From positions 2,604,001 to 2,668,000 of the forward strand of contig NZ_JACBZO010000001.1 of NCBI RefSeq assembly GCF_013409005.1: a stretch of DNA of 64,000 bases. Reading direction: 5' to 3'. Position numbers and translations under genes: made by a program. The DNA comes from Demequina lutea (GTDB lineage Bacteria; Actinomycetota; Actinomycetes; Actinomycetales; Demequinaceae). The notes beneath the pieces were generated by a model. The model made no database searches, was not told the DNA's origin, and saw only the letters and a list, made by a program, of their open reading frames with translations. Shown piece after piece: positions 1 through 8,642 of this stretch (positions are counted from its first letter, which is position 1; every line of letters starts with the position of its first letter).

Positions 1-1097
1 CCATTGGGGTGCCTCTTGACAGGGAGCCCCGTCGTCGGATGCAGCACGTCGTACCGAAGGTTTGGCCGATTGGGGCTGGGCTGAGCGAGGTTGTCTCGCT
101 GATAGACACGCCCCTCTTCGTCGATCTCGGTGTAATGCGTGCGGAGTGACGTCTCGATCCCGTCTTGACCGCGGAGCCAGCGGCGGTACGCGGCTGTCGC
201 AGCGTCGACGTCACCATTTGCACCGGCCCAGATCCTTGCCGCCTCCGTAACGCACTTCTCGTACCCCTGCTTCGTTTCAACCCACCTTGTATCCGCAGCG
301 TCAAGTGCGGTGCGGTCGCGCCCATAGACGAGCATGTAGTCGAGTCCGCCCGACGTGTAGCGAGCGTGGTTCTTGCCGCTGCCTTCCCACACAACATTTG
401 CGAGGAAGTTGCTGGCTCCAAAGACTTCGTCCATCAGTAGGCGCAGGTGAGCCTGTTCGTTGTCGTCGATCGCCACGATGATGACACCCGTGTCGGAGAG
501 GAGTTCGCGCGCGATCCGCAGCCGCCTGTCCATGAATGACAGCCACTTCGAGTGACGGAAGGCGTCCTCCTTCGCGAGGTACTTGTCGTTGTAGATGAGG
601 TCGCCGCCGGTGTTGTAGGGCGGATCGATGTAGATGCAATCGACCTTGCCGGCGTGCGTGTATCTCAGAGCCTGCAATGCGTGGAGGTTCTCCCCTTCGA
701 TGACGACGTGGTGAGGCTTGCCACCCCCGCGCTCGACTGTGTCGATCACGTCAAGCCCGGGGTACACAGACTCCCCCGGTTTGGCGATCGGTACGAGAGA
801 CGTCTCTGCCACGTAGTCGATGGTGTCCGGCTCGTCATCCCAGCGCACCGGGCGAACCCCCGCATCGAGTGTCACTCCGCGGGGGGAGCGCTCGACGGTT
901 CCGAAACGGTCGATGTCGGGGCTGCGGTTGTCGACGCGGCAGCCCGAAGTGACTCGACCGCTGTACAGGCGCAGGACCTCGGGCTGCGAGTCCTCAAAGA
1001 CGAGGCCAAACTTCAACAACGACCGGATCCCGTCCTTGACGGATTGGTCGCCATCGAGTTGCGAGAGCATGCTCTCGAGGTTCGAGACGCGGGTCAC
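1..1097 (-). CDS. Type III-style (beta-class) adenine-specific DNA methyltransferase, 3'-truncated by window edge
   Basis: The reading frame runs from a GTG at 1097 off the left edge of the window. Reading the minus strand gives a short N-terminal region, then HVVIEGENLHALQAL followed by CIYIDPPYNTG. That is the catalytic motif IV (DPPY) of an N6-adenine methyltransferase, placed near the N terminus as in beta-class and type III Mod enzymes. After it comes GVIIVAIDDNEQAHLRLLMD, also typical of Mod proteins. The AdoMet-binding FxGxG motif would lie C-terminally, outside the window. The GTG start is preceded by a GGGGGA ribosome site and overlaps the TGA of the 46-aa ORF upstream (GTGA). A partner restriction (Res) subunit, if any, would lie to the left. 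The methyltransferase fold is clear; whether it belongs to a type III system or is an orphan is not decidable here. Confidence 0.85.
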   Translation of the reverse strand, partial: MTRVSNLESMLSQLDGDQSVKDGIRSLLKFGLVFEDSQPEVLRLYSGRVTSGCRVDNRSPDIDRFGTVERSPRGVTLDAGVRPVRWDDEPDTIDYVAETSLVPIAKPGESVYPGLDVIDTVERGGGKPHHVVIEGENLHALQALRYTHAGKVDCIYIDPPYNTGGDLIYNDKYLAKEDAFRHSKWLSFMDRRLRIARELLSDTGVIIVAIDDNEQAHLRLLMDEVFGASNFLANVVWEGSGKNHARYTSGGLDYMLVYGRDRTALDAADTRWVETKQGYEKCVTEAARIWAGANGDVDAATAAYRRWLRGQDGIETSLRTHYTEIDEEGRVYQRDNLAQPSPNRPNLRYDVLHPTTGLPVKRHPN

Positions 1098-1234
1098 CAC
1101 TTCCCCCAAATTCGTCGCTTGACGTCGTCAACGCGCGTTGCGAAGGTCATCATCAGGTCACCGTACGCGGGGTCGTGAAACGGGCCGCGCACCGGATCTG
1201 TGACAGCCCACACGACACTGCTGAGGGTACTCAC
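1094..1234 (-). CDS. 46-aa hypothetical protein coupled to the methyltransferase
   Basis: A GTG at 1234 is preceded by an AAGGAGA ribosome-binding site and opens a 46-codon frame. Its TGA overlaps the GTG start of the methyltransferase, so translation of the two is probably coupled. The protein has an acidic/basic C-terminal helix (RVDDVKRRIWGKW) and no motif I recognise. It may be a genuine small partner, a leader ORF, or the remnant of a longer upstream gene. Its support is the ribosome site and the overlap, not homology. Confidence 0.45.
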   Translation of the reverse strand: MSTLSSVVWAVTDPVRGPFHDPAYGDLMMTFATRVDDVKRRIWGKW

Positions 1235-1445
1235 AGGTGCAACGCTCTCCTTGATGGAACAACTCGCTTCCCGTTGAGGCTATCGGGCCTTGGCCGTCGC
1301 GTTCGGTTTTGGCTCGCGCCGACGGGCAATGGGCACCAATTAGCGCGGTCGCCGGGACGCAACACCGGCGATGCACGGGCACCCCTTCGCCATCCGCGGA
1401 GACCTCAAGTCAACCGTTGCTGGGACTCCGGGCCCAGCGACTTTC

Positions 1446-1472
1446 GGGGCCCTCGCGCTAGGAGAGGGCCCC
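1446..1472 (-). terminator. GC-rich hairpin, probable terminator
   Basis: GGGGCCCTC (1446-1454) pairs perfectly with GAGGGCCCC (1464-1472) around a 9-nt loop. It lies about 40 bases past the stop codon of the 74-aa gene on the minus strand. There is no clear U-run, so strength is uncertain. Confidence 0.5.
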
Positions 1473-1512
1473 GCAGGTCGAACCAGGCAACCACGGCCGC
1501 ACAGGACACGGA

Positions 1513-1737
1513 CTAGCCGTACCAGCGGTTTCGATTGGCGGACGGCGATCCCTCCCGGCCTCCTCGGCGGCCGGAAGCAAACGTCTCCCCCGCTTCGATC
1601 CGCGCCTTGTTCTGGAGCGTCTGCGCCCTCGCTTGCCGGGCCATGGCTTTCAAGTCGAATTCCTCTTGGTTTCCCGCTGATTTCTTGGCGCCGGCCGGTG
1701 GCGTCTTGCGCTTGGGAGTAGGACTCTTCGCCGCCAC
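1513..1737 (-). CDS. 74-aa basic hypothetical protein downstream of HTH protein
   Basis: The GTG start at 1737 shares its G with the TAG of the HTH gene (TAGTG), so the two genes are translationally coupled. The product is Lys/Arg/Ala rich at the N terminus (AAKSPTPKRKTPPAGAKK). A helical segment (EEFDLKAMARQARAQTLQNK) and a polar tail ending in NRNRWYG follow. I recognise no family. A highly basic small protein next to an HTH protein could bind nucleic acid, but that is inference. A hairpin terminator follows about 40 bases downstream. Confidence 0.55.
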   Translation of the reverse strand: MAAKSPTPKRKTPPAGAKKSAGNQEEFDLKAMARQARAQTLQNKARIEAGETFASGRRGGREGSPSANRNRWYG

Positions 1738-2147
1738 TACAGCACCTCGCCGCGGCTGGCACGCTGCGTGGCCTCGAAGCGCTCGACCGCCATCGCCCCA
1801 AGGGCATGTACCGCCATATTCGTACACACGAGCGGCTCACTACCCACTGTGCGCCTGCCATCGTGCCGACTAATAGCCTCACGCCCGGCCTGGATAAAGA
1901 GCGCTCGATCTTGGTTGAGAGTGGGTTCCGAAACTCCCGCCTTACGTGCCGCCTCAACCACGGTGACCTCCCCCTTCAGTACAGCCAAGACGGCCTCTAC
2001 TCTCGGGTCCCCATCGACAGCAGCGGAAATCGACAAACGCTTCGCTGGCGCCTTCACAGGCCTCCGTGAAACGAACGACGATGACTCAAAGGCTGGCACA
2101 GATGGTCTCGGTGCGGTCGAGACTTTCACTCCTGGAAACGTGTTCAT
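1737..2147 (-). CDS. Small helix-turn-helix protein
   Basis: This 136-aa protein has a disordered N terminus of about 45 residues. An HTH segment follows, with DPRVEAVLAVLKGEVTVVEA, then ARKAGVSEPTLNQDRALFI, then QAGREAI. This resembles the transposase/terminase-type HTH (HTH_28/29) that recognises DNA. ATG 2147 was chosen because TGGAG lies just upstream; the frame stays open further but gains only low-complexity residues. No catalytic transposase domain follows; the next gene, overlapping the stop codon, is the 74-aa basic protein. The pair may be a small DNA-binding module of the accessory region. The HTH call is moderate and the role is unknown. Confidence 0.6.
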   Translation of the reverse strand: MNTFPGVKVSTAPRPSVPAFESSSFVSRRPVKAPAKRLSISAAVDGDPRVEAVLAVLKGEVTVVEAARKAGVSEPTLNQDRALFIQAGREAISRHDGRRTVGSEPLVCTNMAVHALGAMAVERFEATQRASRGEVL

Positions 2148-2598
2148 CAGGACTCCAAATAGGACGTTGCACGGACCATCCGCGGCTGTCCACCAGCAGG
2201 CTAGATCAGAAAATGTGGTCCATTTCCTGCCAGACGACGGGACTCCAAGAGGGTCAAGTGACGCAGGCGGCTTGCGACTCATCTGGCCATCCGTACCGGC
2301 TTCGGCCGCCTCACACTGTTCGTCGTCGACGCGTTCTTTCGGTCTCATCGCGGTGCACTCGATCGCGGTCGCGTCCGCGCGGGCGAGCCATGCCTCCTAG
2401 CAGCAACCAAGAGCGACCCGAGGACCCGGGCGCTGGCGAAGGTGCGGGTTGCAGTGCGAAAGCCGCCTAGCCGGAGCCGACCGGAAACCGCCTGGGCAAC
2501 ATAGCCCCTGGAAGCACCACAAGGCCGTCCAGGACATCGAGGCGGGCATCCGGCCTGGCAAGTAGCGACATTGCCCCTCAGTCACGCCAAGGGCCCGC
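2148..2598. other. No supportable gene
   Basis: About 450 bases between the HTH gene and the next weak ORF. Open frames exist on both strands but have arginine/serine-rich shadow composition and no ribosome sites. I see no repeat or RNA gene. Confidence 0.5.
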
Positions 2599-2775
2599 CT
2601 ACGACCGCTCATAGGCAATCAGGGCACCATTCGGGGTCAGTCTGCAGCGCCATCTGCACGATTCGGCCCTCACGATCATGTAGAACGTCCGCCGTAGTTC
2701 CCAGCACACGAGCATCGCTCCGTCACCGACCTGAGTCTCGACGTAGCGGCCAAGCCGCCCACGCACCATCGCCAA
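2599..2775 (-). CDS. Possible small hypothetical protein
   Basis: A 58-codon frame from TTG 2775 is preceded by GGGGAAG at about 7 bases. ATG 2769 is an alternative start. It encodes a globular-looking sequence (GRYVETQVGDGAMLVCWELR, then TFYMIVRAESCRWRCRL) with balanced hydrophobic and polar residues, unlike the shadow frames around it. No family recognised and no operon partner. Support is composition plus a plausible ribosome site only. Confidence 0.35.
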   Translation of the reverse strand: MAMVRGRLGRYVETQVGDGAMLVCWELRRTFYMIVRAESCRWRCRLTPNGALIAYERS

Positions 2776-4115
2776 TGCGACTTCCCCTGGCAACGATCGG
2801 CGAATCAGACTCTCTGTCGGAGTTGGACACCGTCCGAACGCATCCGGCACCAGCGACAAGCAGCCCCCAACCACGGCAGGACAGGCTCACTGGCCCGGCG
2901 ACCAAGCAGGCGACCGACCACCTATGTGCGTGCCACGGCGAGAACTCCTCACACGAGCATGGCGAGCAAGGCTCACCGGCGCCATCGGCCCAGCACGCTT
3001 GTACGGGAAATTGGGGGAATCAACAGCCGCGGCTGTGCCTCACCGAAGCGTGGGCATGAGCGCTAAGGAGCCACACGGGACGCGCGGTCACGCAGCATCG
3101 TGCCGCCAACGCAGACGTCGACCGGCAGGGCCCGCCCAAACCCAGGTGCGGGAGCAGTCTTTGAGATGTGCACGGCGACACGAGCCGGGTGAAAAGCCAT
3201 GATGCCTCGAGGCGAACAAGGTGTGAGGAAAGGGGGTGGACCGGGCGACGCTGAGAAAAGGGCCAGAGTTGGTGCAACTCACGCTCAAAAATCTCCGATT
3301 CGTGGAGTCGATTTCGGGAGTAAAAAATCCGCGTTGAGGCGACCGCAAAATAGGGTTCTTGGGCGCAACCGGGTGCGCTGCTGTACACGATCGCCCGCCC
3401 GCTCGAGTTGGGGCAACTCCGCCAAGAAGCCCGGCGAGGCGTGACCCAGGGAATCTGACACGGAGTCGGAGTTGCTGCAACTCCCCCTTGAAACCCATCG
3501 ATCCGTGGACCCGGAAGCCCGACCAAGAATCGGAGTTGGGGCAACTCTGATCTGTGCGCGTGTCAACGTGACCGGCCGCGATGACGCCGACCGCCGAAAC
3601 CGCACGCAAGAGTCCAAGCAGGCCTGACCTGTCCCGGCTTTTCCGGACGGCTTCTTCATGTTGATCACGCCGCAGTGGGTGCTGACGGGTGAAGGTTTTC
3701 GTAGTCGAGGGGGGCGATATTCGAGCACGGACCGGCGGCGTCCGGGGTTGCAGAACGCCTCGCTCCACTCGAACATTGCGTTGGCCAGTTCGGCCGTGGT
3801 TGCCCCCAAGCAGCCGTCGAGGAGCCAGTCAACATGCGCCTATAACCTCACCCGGCCCCGCGCAGTCGCATCGAGCGTCTTCCCGAAGGTCACCGAAACT
3901 CGCAGGTTGACGGGCGGCACGAGAGGGCGGCGCTGAAGGATCGGAACGACGGCGGCAACGGCGACGCGAGAACACCATGGATCGCAGGCCCTCTGGAGAG
4001 ATTGTCGGGATTGAGGCAGGTTGGCAACCCGGTCTATCGCCAATCCACCCTGACATGTCAGGACCACCTGCGTATGAGGCTCGAGCGACGCCGTGACGGG
4101 CAAACCGCGTAGTGG
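2776..4115. other. 1.3-kb gene-poor stretch with palindromic repeats
   Basis: No convincing gene on either strand. The longest minus-strand frames (3088-3768 and 3285-3809) are low-complexity and read through the palindromic repeats at 3266-3547, which argues against coding. The stretch lies between a weak small ORF and the DUF4062 gene. Confidence 0.5.
3266..3547. repeat. Array of GAGTTG-N3-CAACTC palindromes at 64-bp spacing
   Basis: Four exact copies of a 15-bp palindrome with arms GAGTTG/CAACTC occur at 3266-3280 (spacer GTG), 3405-3419 (GGG), 3469-3483 (CTG) and 3533-3547 (GGG). The last three are exactly 64 bp apart. A degenerate copy (GCGTTGAGGCGACC) starts at 3331, 65 bp after the first. 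The sequence between the last three copies is itself partly similar, so this looks like a diverged 64-bp tandem repeat whose palindromic core has been conserved. It could be an iteron or operator array; there is no gene in it. Confidence 0.75.
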
Positions 4116-5192
4116 CTACTGATCCCGTCGAATTGCTCGAAGCCTCATCATCTGGTCTTGTCCAGATTCGGTGAGAATCCAGTATTTGTTCGTGTCGCTC
4201 GCGGTCCGCTGCTTCTCGCCACGTGCGATTAGGTCGAGTGCGAAAAACTGAACGAGCACGTCGTTTACGGATTGAGGATTCACCTCTGGAGGCTCGGCCA
4301 ACTGGGCGAAGCCCGTCGGTAGGAGCGTCTTGTCTTGGGTGATCACGCTTGCCAGTAGGTCAGAGAGGGCCTTCGCAACCTCAATCTCGGATGCCTCGTG
4401 GAGCATCGTGGGCCCGACCGCTACGAGCACCTCATTCCACGTCAACTTGATCGTGAGGGTCCATTGTCGCCGCTTTGAGTCGTATCGGAGTTGGCCTTTC
4501 TCAGACAGGTCCGTCTTGAGGTAGCCCACGAGGGTCAACTTGAGCGTGCACTCATCGTCACCTTGTGAGAGTGTCTCGGGCGCATCGAAAGTCGCCGCTC
4601 TCCGCGACTGAGCCTCGCGAGTCAATTCTGCTACCTTCGCTCGCAGTTCGGCGAGTTCCGTCCGCGTCTCCGGTGTAAGTGCGTTCGCTGCTCGTATCCA
4701 CCCCTCCGCTGGAAACTGCTCTCTCATTTCCATCAACGCCAGCGCGACTTCGCCAGGAAGCATGTCGGGTGAGGTCCAGTAGCGGACTACGCGGGCCGCC
4801 TCGACCTTCGCTCGGAACGCCTCGAGCCGCAGACGCGGGTCTCGTTCCAACTCGATTTGGTCGCCCTTCAACTGCCCCGGCTCGCCGTGCAAGAAAGCCA
4901 TTACAGGCTTACCAATTGAGTCGGCGAAGTCGTATTCCATCTCCGTGAAACTCAACTCGGTCGCCGGATCGATAGATCCGTACTTGCCGCCCACAACCAG
5001 CACGTAATAGTCACACTCAGAGATGATGCGTTGGATGAGGCGCCACTTCTGCTCGTTGCCCGCGACGAAAAGTTCCATTCCCGCCGGAATACAACCAGCG
5101 GTGAGAAGTGCCTGAATTACGGACTGACGCTCGTTCTTGAGGTCCAGGTACGTCGAACTGACGAATACCTGCTCTCGACGTTCTGATGGCAT
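4116..5192 (-). CDS. DUF4062 (TIR/Toll-like fold) domain protein
   Basis: This 358-aa protein opens with EQVFVSSTYLDLKNERQSVI, the hallmark of DUF4062. IPAGMELF, a YYVLVVGGKYGSID segment and LSFTEMEYDFA follow, all typical of this Rossmann-like domain related to TIR/SEFIR (residues about 5-160). A predicted coiled-coil-rich linker (TRTELAELRAKVAELTREAQ) follows. The C-terminal ~170 residues end in a winged-helix-like stretch (NKYWILTESGQDQMMRL). DUF4062 proteins are often found in defence islands, where they are thought to act as sensors or effectors. Here the neighbours include DNA-modification and restriction genes. Function is inferred from domain and context only. Confidence 0.75.
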   Translation of the reverse strand: MPSERREQVFVSSTYLDLKNERQSVIQALLTAGCIPAGMELFVAGNEQKWRLIQRIISECDYYVLVVGGKYGSIDPATELSFTEMEYDFADSIGKPVMAFLHGEPGQLKGDQIELERDPRLRLEAFRAKVEAARVVRYWTSPDMLPGEVALALMEMREQFPAEGWIRAANALTPETRTELAELRAKVAELTREAQSRRAATFDAPETLSQGDDECTLKLTLVGYLKTDLSEKGQLRYDSKRRQWTLTIKLTWNEVLVAVGPTMLHEASEIEVAKALSDLLASVITQDKTLLPTGFAQLAEPPEVNPQSVNDVLVQFFALDLIARGEKQRTASDTNKYWILTESGQDQMMRLRAIRRDQ

Positions 5193-5703
5193 GCGCCCAC
5201 AGTAGCGCGCGTCGTCGGGCGCGTGCCCGACGCCTTCACTTGAATATGCAACATAACTCGTAGGGGTTCTTGGACTGTTCGGCGACCTCGTCGCGGGGCC
5301 TCGTGGGTATCGGTTGAGGATGGGTGGGGCAGTGCGCTGCCCGCCAGCGGCGGCAGCCGCGCTGGACGGCGCACGCGCACGGTGTTGGTCCTCGTAGAGT
5401 CCGCAGCGGTGTCTGACGGCTCTGCGAAACTCATCGAATCAGCGAGTCCACGATGCGTGCATGATCTTGAGTGGGAAGCCATGGAGAAGCGGAGGGGTTG
5501 TTTTGGACAGGGTGACCGACAGGCTTCTGGGTGAGTTGCTGTCCCAGCGATTCGACGCATTTGGTTGCCCACAGCGAGGTTTGCATGTCGACAATCAGGA
5601 GCGCACAGGGTGCCTGGCCTGCAACGTCGAGACGGGCAAGTACCAAGGTCACGGCGCCGACGACTCGGTCGCACTGGACGACGACCGGCTAGGGGTGCTC
5701 CAT
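5193..5703. other. Divergent intergenic region
   Basis: Separates the DUF4062 gene (minus) from the HREDGPA-repeat gene (plus). The plus frame is open from 5461, so a longer N terminus is possible. A minus-strand frame here (5431-5652) contains ALLIVDMQ, which resembles the start of isochorismatase-family hydrolases, but nothing else of that family follows. Confidence 0.4.
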
Positions 5704-7092
5704 ATGCCACTTGGGCAGCCGTGGCCTCACACCCGGTTCTTCAAGCCCGGTGTCGGGTTGCACCGCGGCGGCGGTGAGCCAGCGATTGACTCCGCGGAGG
5801 TGCGGGGCTGGTTCGTCGACGGGGTTTGTCACCGTGAGGGCGCGCCGGCCCTGGAGTGGGGTGAGGGGTACTGGGCATGGTTCCAACACGGCAAGATCCA
5901 TCGGGTCGGCGGGCCCGCGCTGAATTGGGAGGAGACCGAGGATTGGTGGACGGACGGTCGCCTGCATCGCGAAGACGGCCCTGCACGATTCATCAAACCC
6001 GCCGCCAGGAACCGCCCGTGGATATATCGCGGTCGGTCTCACGAGTACGCGCTCGACGGACACCTGTCGAGTCGGCAAGAAGTATGGGCCAGGTGGGTGG
6101 CCTCGCACACTCCGTTTGCTGCCGACAACAAGGAAGCAATGGAGTTCCTGGATGCCGGCACCAACGGCAGCGACGCCGGCGACGCACCCTTTGCCCCTCT
6201 CGAGCCGGAACTCATCAAACTGGCGTTGCTGCTGCACGACGACTTCAACGTTTCGCCACGGCAGGACGCGCACCCTGGAAGTTCTGTCGACACCTCACCG
6301 GGCCTGGTCGACGTGCAGCCACCAAGCACACCCGACCCCGCCAGTCCGCTGTCACCACACCGGTTGCTGCCGGCCGCTCAGAACAGACGTGACATCGCCT
6401 ATGACGCCGTCACTTTCCGTCGCCGGATTGCTGAGGCGCACCGGTTGGGCAAGTTGAAAATCCATGACTCTGACGCCAGGGGGCGGTGGACCAAGGCGCA
6501 CGACCTACATGGCTTGCTTTCCCACAAGTCCTACGTTGCGGCGGACCTCGAGATCGACAAAGACATGATCGCGGTCGGACTCAGGATCCAAGACACGCAC
6601 CTGGTCCTCGACCCACACGCCATCATGAAGCAGATCGCCAACGGTGAGCCACTGTCACACGTGGCACGGCGGTACTGGCACGCTGACCGTTCCTACGAGT
6701 ACGCCGGACAACTTCTGTCCGCATTCGCACAAAGCGGCGGATTCCCCACACTGCCAGGACGCCCCGCCCCGTTGCCGAGCATTGAATGTCCGATCGAGCG
6801 TGCGTTCGAATTCGCAGGACAAGCGATCGCGAGCGGTGTCGACGACATTGTTGCCCGCACGTGGGCCACCGCGATGGTGGTGGCGCACGGGTATGACGTG
6901 ATTCCGCTCACGTGGCACGGCGAGAGCCCCTCGATGGGTGTTCGTACGGTCAGACCGGCACGCACATTGGCCAGCGCCTACTACGCTCAGGCGATTGAGG
7001 ACCTGAAAGAGCGGTCGGATGGCAGCCGCTTCATGAATCTCGTGAGCAAGATTTACCGCTACCCGTCGTGGCCACCGCTGACTGACGGATAG
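5704..7092 (+). CDS. HREDGPA-type repeat protein of unknown function
   Basis: The N-terminal third carries imperfect repeats of the form W...G..HREDGPA: GWFVDGVCHREGAPALEW, then WFQHGKIHRVGGPALNW, then WWTDGRLHREDGPARF. These resemble the MORN-like repeats of many uncharacterised bacterial and phage proteins. The middle is Pro/Ser/Asp-rich. The C-terminal ~230 residues form a mostly helical domain (from about RRRIAEAHRLGKLKI) that I do not recognise. ATG 5704 was chosen for the AGGGG about 8 bases upstream; the frame is open from 5461, which would add 81 residues. The 3' end overlaps the convergent Fic-like gene by 34 bases. No enzymatic motif seen. Confidence 0.6.
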   Translation: MPLGQPWPHTRFFKPGVGLHRGGGEPAIDSAEVRGWFVDGVCHREGAPALEWGEGYWAWFQHGKIHRVGGPALNWEETEDWWTDGRLHREDGPARFIKPAARNRPWIYRGRSHEYALDGHLSSRQEVWARWVASHTPFAADNKEAMEFLDAGTNGSDAGDAPFAPLEPELIKLALLLHDDFNVSPRQDAHPGSSVDTSPGLVDVQPPSTPDPASPLSPHRLLPAAQNRRDIAYDAVTFRRRIAEAHRLGKLKIHDSDARGRWTKAHDLHGLLSHKSYVAADLEIDKDMIAVGLRIQDTHLVLDPHAIMKQIANGEPLSHVARRYWHADRSYEYAGQLLSAFAQSGGFPTLPGRPAPLPSIECPIERAFEFAGQAIASGVDDIVARTWATAMVVAHGYDVIPLTWHGESPSMGVRTVRPARTLASAYYAQAIEDLKERSDGSRFMNLVSKIYRYPSWPPLTDG

Positions 7093-8180
7093 TGGTTTAC
7101 CGCCGCAATCATCGGTACCCATCGCTGCTTGGCAACCACCACATAGTCGCCGACGCCACGCACACCTCCATCCACTGCGATCAGTCCGTGTGCCTCGAGG
7201 GCGCGCACCGCAGAGTTGATCGTCCTCGTCGTAAAGCCGGTCAGTTCATCAAGTTGTTTGCGCGACGCGCTGGGGAGAGCGGCTATCAGGCGAGCGACGA
7301 AAAGAGTGCTCGGACGGGCCGATTCGAACCATTCGCGCTGCACGGGCGTGAGGACCGTTCGCTCCCGGTAGCGCTGCACTTCGAGTTCGAAGGTTGCGGT
7401 CACTGCGGCACGTTCCACCGCACGCAAGGCTGCCACCAACGCTTCGTTGACCTCGCCTGGGTCGCACGGGTTGGGCCCGGCTAGCGCGCGAGCCACTTTC
7501 TGCCAGTCATCGCGGTAGTCAACGAATCCGACGCTGATGGGCACGAGCACGTCAGCGCCATGTGCGGCGCTTAACATCCAGGGGAAACTGGCACGCGCCG
7601 CCATCGCGACCGACGGCGAGTCTGGACAACTTGCGGCGACGGACATCATCGCGAGAATTGCCCTGAGGATGCCCGAACCCACGGGACCGGCCGCCAACCA
7701 GTCGGGCAGTCCGGCGTCGAAGTCGCTGCGCAATCGTGGTGGTAATCCCACGACGTCCAGAAACTCGTTGCGGATCGCCCCTATCGGATGGTGACTGGCA
7801 GCCGCATACCCTTGCAGGCCGAGATGGAAACCCAGGAGACACGTCGCGGTACTGGCCGAGTTGGTGGGCCTCCCGTACGGGGTCTCAGAGGCCGAGAACT
7901 TCTTGGCGAACGCACCCCAACGCAAGGTCTCTCCCTCGGCCAGCACGCAACTCCAAGCCTCGATCGACGCCAGAGCGCAAAGCCCGTACGTCGAAGGCAA
8001 CCAAGAGCGCCACTGGCCCTCCAGGCGGCCGATGGCACGGGAAGCATTTGACAGCGCGCCTAGCACCACAGCGTCCGAGGTCACCGGCACTTCCCACGGG
8101 AGGTCTGGCACGACATACGGTTCAGTCGGTCCCATTTCCGCATCCAACGGACTTGGTGAGATCTCGATCACTCGCCCCAC
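7059..8180 (-). CDS. Fic-N-like / winged-helix protein lacking the Fic catalytic motif
   Basis: The N-terminal VPDLPWEVP and LGALSNASRAIGRLEGQW resemble the N-terminal region of Fic/DOC proteins (PLPWE...ALGRLDG). The middle of the 373-aa protein has no HxFx(D/E)GNGR motif, so AMP-transfer activity is not expected. The C terminus is a clear winged helix: LIAALPSASRKQLDELTG, then TTRTINSAVRALEAHGLIAV. This suggests a DNA-binding regulator or an inactive Fic relative. The GTG at 8180 was chosen because GGAGG lies 9 bases upstream; the frame extends 17 codons further. The relation to Fic is tentative; the winged helix is more secure. Confidence 0.5.
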   Translation of the reverse strand: MGRVIEISPSPLDAEMGPTEPYVVPDLPWEVPVTSDAVVLGALSNASRAIGRLEGQWRSWLPSTYGLCALASIEAWSCVLAEGETLRWGAFAKKFSASETPYGRPTNSASTATCLLGFHLGLQGYAAASHHPIGAIRNEFLDVVGLPPRLRSDFDAGLPDWLAAGPVGSGILRAILAMMSVAASCPDSPSVAMAARASFPWMLSAAHGADVLVPISVGFVDYRDDWQKVARALAGPNPCDPGEVNEALVAALRAVERAAVTATFELEVQRYRERTVLTPVQREWFESARPSTLFVARLIAALPSASRKQLDELTGFTTRTINSAVRALEAHGLIAVDGGVRGVGDYVVVAKQRWVPMIAAVNHYPSVSGGHDG

Positions 8181-8411
8181 GGCACATCGCCTCCCTGCGT
8201 TCGAAAGTACGCCCGGGTACCGACACGACAAGAGTCAATTCCCGCTATGAGGTGTGGCGCACGCTGATCGACCCAGGTCTTGGACCTCGACGCTTCGAGT
8301 TGCCGGCCACTCAGACATGGGAGGTGTTCGCGCCGAGCCGGTGGCGGATTTCGGCTGCGATCTTGGCGCACTCTCCAAGACCCCGTGAACTCTCGCTCGC
8401 TCGCCCCACCT

Positions 8412-8642
8412 TCAGACCGGCGCTCCGCCTTTGACTCGAGAGCGACCGTGCAAGCGCAGTGCCAGATCCTTCAGGGCCGCCCGCATGACCTGTCCCGCTT
8501 GCGTCGCGACGCGCGCCAAAACTACCCCCAGGACTTGACCGCCTGTCGCGACGGCAAAACGTGGCCAGGGCAGGTGCGGCAAGGGTCGCGTGACGCACAC
8601 CCGATCTACACCCTCAATCGCGAAGAGGCTGTTGTCGGTCAT
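8412..8642 (-). CDS. 76-aa hypothetical protein, last gene of the HAD/phosphoesterase operon
   Basis: The ATG at 8642 overlaps the TGA of the metallophosphoesterase gene (ATGA), the same arrangement as the other junctions of this operon, which is the main reason to believe it. The protein starts TDNSLFAIEGVDRVCVTRPL. An Ala/Val-rich helical segment (GGQVLGVVLARVATQAGQV) and a basic C terminus follow. The central part could form an amphipathic or weakly membrane-associated helix. I recognise no family. Confidence 0.5.
   Translation of the reverse strand: MTDNSLFAIEGVDRVCVTRPLPHLPWPRFAVATGGQVLGVVLARVATQAGQVMRAALKDLALRLHGRSRVKGGAPV

Noticed and set aside
3088..3768. 226-codon minus-strand frame
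   Set aside because: Low-complexity Ser/Arg-rich product that reads through the palindromic repeats, no ribosome site.
5431..5652. Minus-strand frame with ALLIVDMQ, resembling the N terminus of isochorismatase-like hydrolases
   Set aside because: Only this short motif matches; no further catalytic residues follow.
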